Assembly (NCBI GenBank): GCA_036496805.1
Contig: DASXKN010000026.1
Span: 310,001 to 374,000, forward strand
DNA from: SZAS-103 sp036496805
Lineage (GTDB): Bacteria; Pseudomonadota; Gammaproteobacteria; Xanthomonadales; Xanthomonadaceae
Length of the DNA stretch: 64,000 nt
Reading direction: 5' to 3'
Numbering within the stretch: position 1 is the first letter of the stretch; each line of letters begins with the position of its first letter. Positions 25,912-34,754 of this stretch are shown piece by piece. A program made the position numbers and the translations under genes. A model generated the notes under the pieces. It searched no databases, was not told the DNA's origin, and saw nothing but the letters and a program-made list of their open reading frames with translations.

Positions 25912-26478
25912 ATGAACGATACCCTCGGCAAGTCGCATTCCACGCTGCCGCTGCTGCCGGGCGAGCGGGTGAGCTTGCGCGCGCCGCGCGAAGGCGATCG
26001 CGACGCCCTGTTCGCGTTGTTCTCGGCGCCCGAAGTGATGCGCTACTGGAGCACGCCGGCATGGTCGGAGCTGGCGGCCGCCGACGCGTGGTTCGGGCGC
26101 CAGGAAGGATTCCTCCTGGCCGGCACCGGCATGACCTGGGCGATCGCACGCCGCGAGGACGACGCCCTGATCGGCACCGTGAGCCTGCATGCCTTCTTCC
26201 CCGAGCAGGCGCGCGCCGAAATCGGATACACCCTGCATCCGTCGCACTGGGGTCGCGGCCTCGCCCGCGAAGCGGTGCGGCTGGCGCTGCGCCATGGCTT
26301 CGACGAACTCGGCCTGCGCCGCATCGAGGCCGATACCGATCCGCGTAACGAAGGTTCGTGCAAGCTGCTCGAAGCGCTGGGCTTCGTGCGCGAGGGGCTG
26401 CTGCGCGAGCGCTGGCAGGTCGGGGACGAATCGTCGGACACTGCGTTTTACGGATTGCTCAAGGGGGACCTGCGATGA
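25912..26478 (+). CDS. GNAT-family N-acetyltransferase (RimJ/RimL-like)
   Basis: 188 residues with the acetyl-CoA-binding fold: TVSLHAFFPEQARAEIGYTL, the pyrophosphate loop region HWGRGLAREAVRLALRHGF, and LRRIEADTDPRNEGSCKLLE followed by LGFVREGLLRER. This is the RimJ/RimL-type layout, in which members acetylate the N-terminal or side-chain amines of proteins or small molecules; the substrate is not readable here. The ATG at 25912 begins the conserved part. Its stop overlaps the start of the next gene by 4 bases, so the two are cotranscribed although their functions look unrelated. Confidence 0.88.
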   Translation: MNDTLGKSHSTLPLLPGERVSLRAPREGDRDALFALFSAPEVMRYWSTPAWSELAAADAWFGRQEGFLLAGTGMTWAIARREDDALIGTVSLHAFFPEQARAEIGYTLHPSHWGRGLAREAVRLALRHGFDELGLRRIEADTDPRNEGSCKLLEALGFVREGLLRERWQVGDESSDTAFYGLLKGDLR

Positions 26479-27254
26479 CTTCGATGCGCTTCACGACCGC
26501 ACTCGCGATCGCCACGGCGACCGCACTCGCCTGCGCCCCGCCTGCGCGCGCCGACGACGCCGCGCCTTCGTTCGACCGCCCCGGTTTCGGTTTCGCGTCC
26601 TCCGTGCTGCCGACCGGCACCTTCGACTGGGAACAGGGCCTTCCGGACATGCAGCACGACAGCGAGGATGGCGTGCGCACGACGTTCTACACCGCCGATA
26701 CCGAGTTCCGGTTCGGCATCGGCAACAACCTCGAACTGCAGCTTCACGCCTCGCCCTGGAACCGCCTGGACGTCGACGCTTTCGGCCTGCACGGCAGCGC
26801 GACCGGCGCCGGCGACACCGCGCTCGGCCTCAAGTGGGCGCCGTCGTTGTCGGCGAAGGACTGGACCCTCGCACTGCTCGGCCAGGCGAGCTTCGACACC
26901 GGCTCGCGCGATTTCACCGCGGGCACGACGGTCGCCACGCTCGCGCTCGAAGCCGCGCACGACCTCGGCGGCAGCCGCTCGCTCGCCTTCAACGCCACCG
27001 TCAACCACGGCGACGGCCAGACCACCTGGTCGACCGCGGCGAACTTCGGCTTCCCGATCCAGGGCAGCCTCACTGGCTACGTGCAGGTCGGCCACTTCGG
27101 CGGCGACGGCGCCTCGGCCACGCTCGCGGGTGGCGGCCTGGTCTGGCTGCTGGCCAACCGCGTCCAGCTCGACCTTGGCGCGAATTTCGGATTGAACGAC
27201 CGCAGCCCGGACTGGCAGGCGGGGTTCGGGGTGTCGGTGTTCTTCGGGAAGTAG
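26475..27254 (+). CDS. Outer-membrane transporter-family beta-barrel protein
   Basis: 259 residues with a signal peptide (hydrophobic core, cleavage after ARA, residue ~27). The rest consists of alternating beta strands with a final GFGVSVFFGK ending, as in the 'MetA-pathway of phenol degradation' transporter family of outer-membrane proteins (DTALGLKWAPSL, DLGANFGLNDRSPDWQAGFG). Such proteins may form small-solute channels; no substrate is evident. It is translationally coupled to the acetyltransferase gene (ATGA overlap) and followed by a strong hairpin. Confidence 0.8.
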   Translation: MTSMRFTTALAIATATALACAPPARADDAAPSFDRPGFGFASSVLPTGTFDWEQGLPDMQHDSEDGVRTTFYTADTEFRFGIGNNLELQLHASPWNRLDVDAFGLHGSATGAGDTALGLKWAPSLSAKDWTLALLGQASFDTGSRDFTAGTTVATLALEAAHDLGGSRSLAFNATVNHGDGQTTWSTAANFGFPIQGSLTGYVQVGHFGGDGASATLAGGGLVWLLANRVQLDLGANFGLNDRSPDWQAGFGVSVFFGK

Positions 27255-27272
27255 GTCGCCGACTTGCAAACG

Positions 27273-27300
27273 ACAAGCCCCGCCGGAGCGGGGCTTGTCA
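27273..27300. terminator. Strong hairpin between convergent genes
   Basis: GACAAGCCCCGC pairs perfectly with GCGGGGCTTGTC across a 4-base loop, 18 bases after the outer-membrane protein stop. There is no T-run of the usual length on either strand, so it may serve as a bidirectional but imperfect terminator between this gene and gap. Confidence 0.6.
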
Positions 27301-27317
27301 TGATGCGATTGAATCAT

Positions 27318-27420
27318 CGATCCCGTATCAGCGTACATCCATATGCTGCATGGGATGACGACATGATGAATTGAAGAGCGATCCCGTGTCAGCGCACATC
27401 CATGTGCTTCACGGGATGAG
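27318..27420. repeat. Two tandem palindromic ~42-base repeats
   Basis: Copies at 27318-27359 and 27379-27420 agree at 36 of 42 positions. Each is a nested dyad: outer arms ATCCCGTG/CACGGGAT and inner arms GCACAT/ATGTGC around CC (perfect in copy two, weaker in copy one). The ACAT-GG-ATGT core recurs at 62378-62393 and 63734-63753, so this looks like a dispersed REP-type intergenic element. Confidence 0.75.
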
Positions 27421-27432
27421 TTCATCCTGAAC

Positions 27433-28437
27433 TCACTTCCCCGCCATCACCTTGACCATCTCCAGGCACTTGTTCGAGTAGCCCCACTCGTTGTCGTACC
27501 AGGCGACGAGCTTGACGAAGGTGCTGTCGAGGGCGATGCCGGCGTCGGCATCGAAGATCGAGGTGCGGGCGTCGCCGACGAAATCGGTGGCGACGACCTT
27601 GTCCTCGGTGTAGCCGAGCACGCCCTTGAGCGCGCCTTCGGACTGCGCCTTCATCTCGGCGCAGATCTCGGCGTAGGTTGCCGGGTTGTTCAACTCGACG
27701 GTGAGGTCGACGACCGACACGTCCGATGTCGGCACGCGGAAGCTCATGCCGGTGAGCTTCTTGTTGAGTTCGGGGATCACCACGCCGACGGCCTTCGCGG
27801 CGCCGGTCGAGGACGGGATGATGTTCTCGAGGATGCCGCGGCCGCCGCGCCAGTCCTTGTTGCTCGGGCCGTCGACGGTCTTCTGGGTCGCGGTCGCCGC
27901 GTGCACGGTGGTCATCAGGCCGCGCTTGATGCCCCACTTGTCGTTGAGCACCTTGGCGACCGGCGCGAGGCAGTTGGTGGTGCAGCTCGCGTTCGAGATG
28001 ATCTGCTCGCCGGCATACTTGGCGTGGTTCACGCCGTACACGAACATCGGCGTGTCGTCCTTCGACGGCGCCGACAGCAGCACCTTCGGCGCGCCCGCGT
28101 CGAGATGCTTCTGCGCGGTGGCCTTGTCGAGGAACAGGCCGGTCGACTCGATCACCACGTCGGCATGCACCTCGTTCCACTTCAGGTTGGCCGGATCGCG
28201 CTCCTGGGTGAGGCGGATCTTCTGGCCGTTGACGACGAGATGGCCGCCATCGACCGACACGTCGCCCTTGAAGCGGCCATGCACCGAGTCGTACTTGAGC
28301 ATGTAGGCGAGGTAGTCGGGTTCGAGCAGGTCGTTGATCGCGACGATCTGGATATCATCAGCGAAATTCTGGACCGCCGAACGCAGCACATTGCGGCCGA
28401 TGCGGCCAAAACCGTTGATCGCGACCTTGATCGCCAT
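27433..28437 (-). CDS. gap: Glyceraldehyde-3-phosphate dehydrogenase, type I
   Basis: A 334-residue glycolytic enzyme that oxidises glyceraldehyde 3-phosphate with NAD+ and phosphate. The Rossmann start is KVAINGFGRIGRNVLR; the catalytic cysteine lies in SNASCTTNCLAP; the substrate-binding part reads KTVDGPSNKDWRGGRG and the end WYDNEWGYSNKC. The length is normal. AGGAGA precedes the ATG by 5 bases. Divergent from the S1/P1 nuclease gene across a 113-base region that contains a small dyad GGCTA-TTT-TAGCC (28503-28515), possibly part of the promoter. Confidence 0.98.
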   Translation of the reverse strand: MAIKVAINGFGRIGRNVLRSAVQNFADDIQIVAINDLLEPDYLAYMLKYDSVHGRFKGDVSVDGGHLVVNGQKIRLTQERDPANLKWNEVHADVVIESTGLFLDKATAQKHLDAGAPKVLLSAPSKDDTPMFVYGVNHAKYAGEQIISNASCTTNCLAPVAKVLNDKWGIKRGLMTTVHAATATQKTVDGPSNKDWRGGRGILENIIPSSTGAAKAVGVVIPELNKKLTGMSFRVPTSDVSVVDLTVELNNPATYAEICAEMKAQSEGALKGVLGYTEDKVVATDFVGDARTSIFDADAGIALDSTFVKLVAWYDNEWGYSNKCLEMVKVMAGK

Positions 28438-28550
28438 GGATGTCTCCTGTGGTGGGTGATGCCGGCGGACGCGGTACCGTCATGCGAACGGCCGGGGAAG
28501 TCGGCTATTTTAGCCGTCCCCCTCTCCCCAAGACACCCCCGAGGTCGCAT

Positions 28551-29423
28551 ATGCGCATACCGTTCCGCCATGCCCTGCTCGCATCCCTGCTGGTTCCCTC
28601 GCTGGCCTGGGCCTGGGCGCCGGAAGGCCACCGCATCGTCGGCGACCTGGCGCAGCGCGAACTCACGCCGCAAGCCGCGGCGGCGGTCGCCGATCTGCTC
28701 AAGGGCGAGCCCGATCCCACCCTAGCCGGCGTCTCGAGCTGGCCGGACAACCTGCGCCAGAGCGACCCGCCGCGCTACCAGCGGACCCATGCCTGGCACT
28801 ACGACGACCTGCCGCGCGGCGACTGCCACTACGTCGCCCCGCGCGACTGCCCCGACGGCAATTGCGCGACCGCGGCGATCGTGGCGCAGGGCAGGATCCT
28901 CGCCGATCCGGCGCAGCCGCGGCAGGCGCGCATCGACGCGCTGAAATTCGTGGTGCACTTCGTCGGCGACATCCACCAGCCCTTCCACGCCGGCTTCGCC
29001 GACGACAAGGGCGGCAACGACTTCCAGGTCAGCCTGCGCACGGCCATCCAGCCGCAGGACTACCAGCGCGCCCAGTACGTCGACGGCGTGCAGGGGACCA
29101 ACCTGCATGCCGTGTGGGACTACTACATCATCGCCAACCACGACACCGACGAACCCCATTACGTGAAGGACCTGCTCGCGCGCGCAACGAGCCTTGACGC
29201 CGGCGCGCCGGCCGACGAAACCGCAAACGGCGGGGATTCGGCGACGTGGGCGGAGGAATCGTGCCGAATCCTCGGCGCCGAATCGATCTATCCGAAGGAA
29301 CACAAGCTCGATCCGGCGTATCTTGAAACGATGCGCCCGGTCGTCGAGCGCCGCCTGCTCCAGGCCGGACACCGCCTGGCGACGGTGCTCAATGCAGCAC
29401 TCGGCAGCGGACCGCACGAATGA
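28551..29423 (+). CDS. S1/P1-type nuclease, secreted
   Basis: 290 residues. A signal peptide ends after SLAWA (residue 21), leaving the N-terminal Trp22 that ligates zinc in this family. Further zinc ligands are visible: His27 in WAPEGHRIVG, Asp in SSWPDNLR, His in HAWHYDD, the HFVGDIHQPFH signature, and the His/Asp of NLHAVWD. Members are trinuclear-zinc enzymes that degrade single-stranded DNA and RNA and remove 3'-phosphates, so this is probably a periplasmic or secreted scavenging nuclease. The start at 28551 is set by the signal peptide; an upstream in-frame ATG would bury it. Confidence 0.93.
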   Translation: MRIPFRHALLASLLVPSLAWAWAPEGHRIVGDLAQRELTPQAAAAVADLLKGEPDPTLAGVSSWPDNLRQSDPPRYQRTHAWHYDDLPRGDCHYVAPRDCPDGNCATAAIVAQGRILADPAQPRQARIDALKFVVHFVGDIHQPFHAGFADDKGGNDFQVSLRTAIQPQDYQRAQYVDGVQGTNLHAVWDYYIIANHDTDEPHYVKDLLARATSLDAGAPADETANGGDSATWAEESCRILGAESIYPKEHKLDPAYLETMRPVVERRLLQAGHRLATVLNAALGSGPHE

Positions 29424-29631
29424 AATCATTTCATTGATCGGGGGCTCCGGCGAGGCGCAATGACGATTCTGACTAGGAGTTGTCATTTTTCTCGGTTAGA
29501 TTTCCGCGGCTGACTTGCGCCGGCTGCGGGTTTCCCTGCGCCGGCCACTCCATGACGCTCACGGGCGACCGTCCAGCCGCATCGGCATCGCCCGCATCGT
29601 TTCGCATCCAATTCGAAAGGAAAAACCACAC

Positions 29632-32094
29632 ATGAAGGATCGCAACCACGCCCGCATCTCCAGGCTGTCCATCGCGCTGCTGGCGGCGCTGGCATCCACG
29701 CAGGCATTCGCGCAGGACGCCCCCGCGCAGGGCACGTCGTCCTCGGCAGATGCCGCCACGCGGAAGAGCCAGACGGTCGATGCCTCGACCACGTCCAACA
29801 CCACCACCGCCAACGACACCGAGCGCGCCAAGCAACTGGACGCGATCGTGGTGAAGGGCAAGAGGCCCAACCTCGGCGGCGGGCTGATGACGATGCAGAC
29901 CGCGCCCAAGGCGGTCTCGACGGTCAACCGCGACGCCATCGCCAAGGAGGCGCCGGGCAGCAACTTCACCCAGGCGGTCGCCACCATTCCGGGCGTGAAC
30001 GCGTCGACCGACGACGTGACCGGACTGTCGGACGGCAACTACAGCCTGCGCGGCTTCTCGGCCAACGAGATCGGCGTGACCGTCAACGGCGCGCCGATCA
30101 GCGATTCGGGCAGCTATTCGGTCTTCGCGACCGAGTACGGCGACACCGAGAACTACGGCGACATCACCGTCGAGCAGGGCATCCCCGACCTCGACCAGCC
30201 CGACTCGGGCGCCGCCGGCGGCCACATCGCGTGGGCGACGATCAACCCGACGCACGACGCCGGGATCGACTTCACCCAGTCGGGCGGCTCGCACGACTAC
30301 GAGCGCACCTTCTTCCGCTTCAACACCGGCGACACCGGCCCGGTGCGTTCGTGGATCTCGTATTCCTACAACTCGGTCGACAAGTGGCGCGGCGCCGGCG
30401 ACCTGGCGGTGTACAAGATCGACGGCAAGTCGATCTGGGACATCAGCGACAACGCCACCATCAGCGCCTCGTTCCAGTTCAACCACGAGGTCCGCGATTC
30501 CTACGAGAGCCTGACCAAGTCCCAGCTCGCGACCTGCGGCTACTACTGCGACTACGACAAGACGTACGTTCCCGGCTCGAACGACACCAGCTTCTACGCG
30601 CTGCACACCAATCCGTTCCGCAACTACATGGCCAGCCTGGACGGCGAATTCCAGCTCTCGGACAACCTGCACCTCACCGTGATCCCGTACTTCCAGTACG
30701 GCGACGGCGGCGCCGGCACCGGCAACAAGTTCTTCGCCGAAACCAGCTTCACCGGCAAGAACGAGTTCGAGGACGCCAACCAGGACCTCAACCAGGACGG
30801 TTCGATCGCCACCGGCCCGAACGGCTCGCACGCGATCGCCTACGGCTTCAGCCACAGCACGACCTGGCGGCCGGGCATCCTTGCCAAGTTCAAGCAGGAC
30901 ATCGGCGCCGACAACAGCCTGGAATACGGCATGTGGTACGAACGCCCGCGCCAGGAACAGTCGCAGACCTGGGGCCTTGCAAACTACGAGACCGGCATTC
31001 CGGGCAACCTCTGGGGCAACGGCAGCTACATCGTGTATCCCGATGGCCACATCCAGGAAACCTACAACGAATACACCCAGACCGAGACCCAGAAGTACTT
31101 CGTGACCGACACCTGGACGCCGAGCGACCAGTGGCTGGTCTCGCTCGGCGCGGCCTACCTGCGCGTGAACCGCAGCGGCTTCGACTTCCAGTACCCGGAC
31201 AACCAGGGCGGATTCGAGCCGCCGCAGTTCGGCGCGCCCGACATCGACAAGACCTTCGACAAGGTCACGCCGGCCTTCGGCATCCGCTTCAGCCCCGACA
31301 AGAACAACCAGTTCTACTACGGCGTGGGCGAGACCTTCCGCGCGCCTCCGAACACCGCGATCGCGCTCAACGAGGCGGCCGGTCGCCCGGACAACGTCCC
31401 CGAGACCGCCTGGAACAACGACATCGGCTGGCGTTTCTACGGCGATCGCTTCGCGGCCAACCTGATGCTCTACCGCAGCAACTTCCGCGACAAGACGATC
31501 ACCGGCTTCGACGAGAACACCGGCCTGAGCTTCTACACCGAGATCAACCGCCTGCGCATGCAGGGCTTCGACGCCGAGGCGAGCTTCGACCTTTCCGAGC
31601 ACTGGAAACTCTACGGTTCGTACGCCTACACCGACGCGACCGTGGAGAGCAACACCGCCGCCGGCGACGACGGCATCTATCCGACCAAGGGCAAGCAGTT
31701 GTTCAACACGCCGCACAACATCGCCTACGGCGCCATCAGCTACGACAACGGCTCGTTCTGGGCCGGTGCGAATGGCCGCTTCCGCGACTCGATCTACGGC
31801 GACTTCATGAACACCGAGAGGGTCGGCGGCTATGCCACCTTCGGCCTCGACGCCGGGTACCGTTTCCACGACTGGAATTCGGACCTGATCAAGAAGCCGT
31901 TCATCAAGGTCAACATCTACAACATTTTCAGCCGCCACGCCCTGACCAACGCCAACAACGCGTCTTCGTACCTGGCGTCGAATCCGGACCACCTGAAGGA
32001 CATCAACGGCGTCACCCTGTTCGCCTCGGCGCCGTACTACTCGCTGCTCGAGCCGCGCTCGTTCATGGTCACTTTCGGCGCGTCGTTCTTCTGA
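29632..32094 (+). CDS. TonB-dependent outer-membrane receptor
   Basis: 820 residues: a signal peptide (cleavage after AFA, residue ~26), a plug domain (AIVVKGKRP, FTQAVATIPGVN, LRGFSANEIGVTVNGAPI) and a long beta-barrel ending in the terminal aromatic pair (VTFGASFF). These receptors import ligands such as iron chelates, vitamins or oligosaccharides using TonB energy. The ligand is not evident, and no transport or regulatory genes flank it. AAAGGA precedes the ATG at 29632. GC-rich hairpins shortly after the stop (32094-32112 and ~32121-32150) may end transcription. Confidence 0.93.
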   Translation: MKDRNHARISRLSIALLAALASTQAFAQDAPAQGTSSSADAATRKSQTVDASTTSNTTTANDTERAKQLDAIVVKGKRPNLGGGLMTMQTAPKAVSTVNRDAIAKEAPGSNFTQAVATIPGVNASTDDVTGLSDGNYSLRGFSANEIGVTVNGAPISDSGSYSVFATEYGDTENYGDITVEQGIPDLDQPDSGAAGGHIAWATINPTHDAGIDFTQSGGSHDYERTFFRFNTGDTGPVRSWISYSYNSVDKWRGAGDLAVYKIDGKSIWDISDNATISASFQFNHEVRDSYESLTKSQLATCGYYCDYDKTYVPGSNDTSFYALHTNPFRNYMASLDGEFQLSDNLHLTVIPYFQYGDGGAGTGNKFFAETSFTGKNEFEDANQDLNQDGSIATGPNGSHAIAYGFSHSTTWRPGILAKFKQDIGADNSLEYGMWYERPRQEQSQTWGLANYETGIPGNLWGNGSYIVYPDGHIQETYNEYTQTETQKYFVTDTWTPSDQWLVSLGAAYLRVNRSGFDFQYPDNQGGFEPPQFGAPDIDKTFDKVTPAFGIRFSPDKNNQFYYGVGETFRAPPNTAIALNEAAGRPDNVPETAWNNDIGWRFYGDRFAANLMLYRSNFRDKTITGFDENTGLSFYTEINRLRMQGFDAEASFDLSEHWKLYGSYAYTDATVESNTAAGDDGIYPTKGKQLFNTPHNIAYGAISYDNGSFWAGANGRFRDSIYGDFMNTERVGGYATFGLDAGYRFHDWNSDLIKKPFIKVNIYNIFSRHALTNANNASSYLASNPDHLKDINGVTLFASAPYYSLLEPRSFMVTFGASFF

Positions 32095-32358
32095 GCCGGG
32101 CGCACCCCGGCTGATGACGCAACCGCCGTCGACCTTCGTGTCGGCGGCGGTAATCGATGCGACATTGGATCGCAGCAATGACCCGGGGCTCGACCAGCCC
32201 TTCAGCGCGACTCACACCCGAACACGGTGATGAGTACCGGGCGCGCTGCCGGTGTTGCCGGCCCGGCCCGGCGCGTCCTGCTCCAGCTGAGGCCCGGCCG
32301 ATATCCTGCCCCAAACGCAGACTCGGTCGAACGGGATGGCGCAGGACGCAGGAACCGG

Positions 32359-33735
32359 TCAGTCGTGCTTGCGCTTTTCTGGCGGATTGACCCAGATCAC
32401 GCGCACGCCCTGGTCGTCGGCTGCCCGATCCACCGCATTCATGTAGGCCGCATCCAGGGTGTAACGGCCGTCACTTCCCATGCCCCCGGCCGTATCGACG
32501 ATGGGCGCGAGTGCGAGGGCCGCCAGCGCGGGCGTCGTCAGGGCAGCCCGCGTGATCGGTACGACGGCAGACACAGCCGGAGACACAGGAACCACCCGCG
32601 GCGCGGATGCGGCTGCAAGCTGGGCGGCATGACGGGCATGAGCCGGAGGAGCCGCATGTGCGGGCTGCGCCGGCACTCTGGCATTGGCGATCATTGGCCG
32701 AGCGGTCGGGGCCGGCGGCGTGTCCACGTTTGCCATCGTCGGCGGCACGGGCTGCGCCTGCGGAGCGGGCTGAGCCGGCGCAACCGACGGCGGCGGCGGT
32801 GTCGCGGCCAGTACGCTCGCGGCGTCCAGCGCGACATCGTGGCCGGCCATCGCGATGCCGGTCGTCGTGAGGGCTGCGATCGAAAGCAGGATCGCGCCGG
32901 CCAGGCGTGCATGACGCGTGGGTAGTGCGTGCTTGAGCAACATGATGCGCTCCTCCATCGGTGGGGTCTGGTGCCACTGGCAGCCGATCGGCAGGGCGCC
33001 GTCGGCAACGTGGGTCTTGAGCAAGGCCGACGCGTAGCGCCGGCGTGATCCGCGATGGGCGCGCAGCACGGCCGAATCGCAGGCCATTTCGACATCGCGA
33101 CGGAAACGACCGGCCGCGATATGCATGATCGGATTGAACCAGAACAGGATGCGCAGCAAGGCACTCGTCGCCAGCGCCCACGGATCGCGACGCCGCTGGT
33201 GCATGCGCTCGTGCGCGATCACGAGCCGCTGTTCCTCGTCGTTGTAGTCGGTCTCGAAGCCCTCGGGCAGGACGAGCTTCTGGCGCAGCACGCCGAGCAC
33301 GGCCGGCACGACGCCGGCGATGGAGCTGCGCCAGCTGCCGTCGCCGTTCTGGCGAAGCCGCAGCCGGGCGACGAAGCGTCGCTGCTGCAGGACCAGCACG
33401 GCGAGCAAGGCGCCCGCTCCGATCAGCCACGCCGCAAGCAGCCAGCCGTCGGCATCGGCCGAACCCAGGCGGGTGGAGATGACATGCGCGATGACCCCGG
33501 CGGGCCTCGACGCGACCGGAACCTGCATTCCCGCGCCCGCGCCAGCCGCGGGTGCGATCTGCGGCAACCGGAAACACGCCGCGAGCACGGCCAGCGGCAG
33601 GACGACCCACAACCGGTACGCGATCTCCGCGCCGAGCAGGCGCTGCAGCGGCCTGCGCAGCAGCAGGACGGCCGTGCAAGCAAGCGACGTCGCGAGGGTC
33701 GCGTCGATCAGCCAGCCCAGGAGTTCAGTTTTCAT
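32359..33735 (-). CDS. M56-family (BlaR1-like) membrane metalloprotease
   Basis: 458 residues. There are four hydrophobic segments (near 10-25, 38-58, 95-115, 275-295), with a cytoplasmic zinc-peptidase motif HERMH at 175-179 and downstream FWFNPIMH and EMACDSAVL, the M56 signature. The C-terminal ~160 residues after the last membrane helix are Pro/Ala-rich and show no penicillin-binding sensor domain, so the signal is unknown. In BlaR1/MecR1 systems the protease relieves repression by BlaI; here the BlaI-like gene overlaps its start by 11 bases. Sensor and repressor thus form one unit. Confidence 0.9.
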   Translation of the reverse strand: MKTELLGWLIDATLATSLACTAVLLLRRPLQRLLGAEIAYRLWVVLPLAVLAACFRLPQIAPAAGAGAGMQVPVASRPAGVIAHVISTRLGSADADGWLLAAWLIGAGALLAVLVLQQRRFVARLRLRQNGDGSWRSSIAGVVPAVLGVLRQKLVLPEGFETDYNDEEQRLVIAHERMHQRRRDPWALATSALLRILFWFNPIMHIAAGRFRRDVEMACDSAVLRAHRGSRRRYASALLKTHVADGALPIGCQWHQTPPMEERIMLLKHALPTRHARLAGAILLSIAALTTTGIAMAGHDVALDAASVLAATPPPPSVAPAQPAPQAQPVPPTMANVDTPPAPTARPMIANARVPAQPAHAAPPAHARHAAQLAAASAPRVVPVSPAVSAVVPITRAALTTPALAALALAPIVDTAGGMGSDGRYTLDAAYMNAVDRAADDQGVRVIWVNPPEKRKHD

Positions 33736-34093
33736 CGTCGATCTCCTCGATCAGCTTGCGCAGTTCGGCGAGGTCCTTGCGGCCGAGCTTGCGGCGCTCG
33801 GAAAAGTGAGCGACCAGTGGCGCGACGCGGCCGTCGAACAGGCGGTCGAGCAATCCTTCGCTTTCGTGATGCACCCAGTCGTCGCGCTGCAGGACCGGTT
33901 CGTAGAGAAAGCGCCGGCCGTCGCGACCGGCGCTAATCGCGCCCTTGCGCAGCAGCCGGTTCAGCAGGGTCTTGATCGTCGGCTCCTGCCAGTCCTGCGT
34001 CTTGGCGAGTGCGGTGACGACCTCATCCGCGCCGAGCGGGTTGCGCTTCCACAACAATTCCATGATGACCGATTCGGCTTCGCTGATGCGCAT
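33725..34093 (-). CDS. BlaI/MecI-family transcriptional repressor
   Basis: 122 residues: a winged-helix DNA-binding half (ISEAESVIMELLWKRNPLGA, WQEPTIKTLLNRLLRKGAI) and a C-terminal dimerisation/cleavage half. It is the usual partner of the M56 protease downstream. The ATG at 34093 begins at the conserved MRISEAESVIM; upstream in-frame starts would run through the operator. Two dyads of BlaI type lie directly before the start, so the pair is very likely autoregulated. Confidence 0.93.
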   Translation of the reverse strand: MRISEAESVIMELLWKRNPLGADEVVTALAKTQDWQEPTIKTLLNRLLRKGAISAGRDGRRFLYEPVLQRDDWVHHESEGLLDRLFDGRVAPLVAHFSERRKLGRKDLAELRKLIEEIDDEN

Positions 34094-34098
34094 GTCGT

Positions 34099-34136
34099 TT
34101 ACACCTGTAATTTGAATTGAGATTACGCCTGTAATC
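34099..34136. promoter_or_regulatory. Two BlaI-like operators
   Basis: TTACA-CC-TGTAA (34099-34110) and GATTAC-GCCT-GTAATC (34121-34136) lie 24 bases apart, centre to centre, immediately upstream of the repressor gene. Both match the TACA-N2-TGTA core of BlaI/MecI sites. The AT-rich bases between them are unusual for this GC-rich window and probably include the promoter. Confidence 0.85.
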
Positions 34137-34200
34137 GTGGTTGTCAAGAGGGAGGCGATCGGCGGTATTCCGGGCGGCTGGCGCCTGCCTGTCGGATGGG

Positions 34201-34716
34201 TCAGTCGGCGGCCACGACCACCACGACGCCTGCCATCATGCCGCTGCGCAGCTTCTCGCGATGGACCGCTTCGGCGAACAATTGATCGAGCGGAGCAGCG
34301 AAGCGGCTCCCGAGCAGGCTCGCGGCGAGCGCATCGCGCGCGATGGCGAACGCCGCGATGTTGGTCCGCAGGCGATCGGCCTGGGGACGGTCGTGTCGGC
34401 GGTAGGGAATCGCCAGGGCATCGATCGCATCCCTGATCCGCGTCGCCCGCGCGATCGCCGCGGCTTCGTCGATGTCGCCGAGCAGGACGATGAACTCGTC
34501 GCCACCGACGCGATGGAGATCCCGCGAGTCGCAACCCGATTCATTTCGAATGGCCTGCGCGATCGTGCGGATCGCGGCATCGCCGGCATCGTGGCCAAAC
34601 TGGTCGTTGAGCCAGATCAGGCAGTCGATGTCGATCCAGAGCGCGAATCCGCTGGCCGCCGCGACGCGCTCGGCGAGATCGCGCGTCGTGGCCAGTCCGG
34701 TCAGTGCGTCGCGCAT
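34201..34716 (-). CDS. GGDEF-only diguanylate cyclase-like protein
   Basis: 171 residues that are nearly all GGDEF domain: DALTGLATTRDLAERV at the start, FALWIDIDCLIWLNDQFGHD, then the active-site loop RVGGDEFIVLL. The active-site motif is intact, but the RxxD product-inhibition site is absent (Cys and Arg stand at the expected Arg and Asp positions). There is no sensor or membrane part. The start at 34716 gives a complete domain and lies 38 bases after the lipoprotein gene, so both may share a transcript. It may lack feedback control, or be a shortened descendant of a larger protein. Confidence 0.72.
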   Translation of the reverse strand: MRDALTGLATTRDLAERVAAASGFALWIDIDCLIWLNDQFGHDAGDAAIRTIAQAIRNESGCDSRDLHRVGGDEFIVLLGDIDEAAAIARATRIRDAIDALAIPYRRHDRPQADRLRTNIAAFAIARDALAASLLGSRFAAPLDQLFAEAVHREKLRSGMMAGVVVVVAAD

Positions 34717-34754
34717 GGCCCCATCGCGGCTACGGGCCAGCGCAGGTCTTGCGA

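Noticed and set aside
29473..32178. 901-codon open frame opposite the TonB-dependent receptor
   Set aside because: Val/Arg/Gly-rich shadow of a strongly supported receptor gene.
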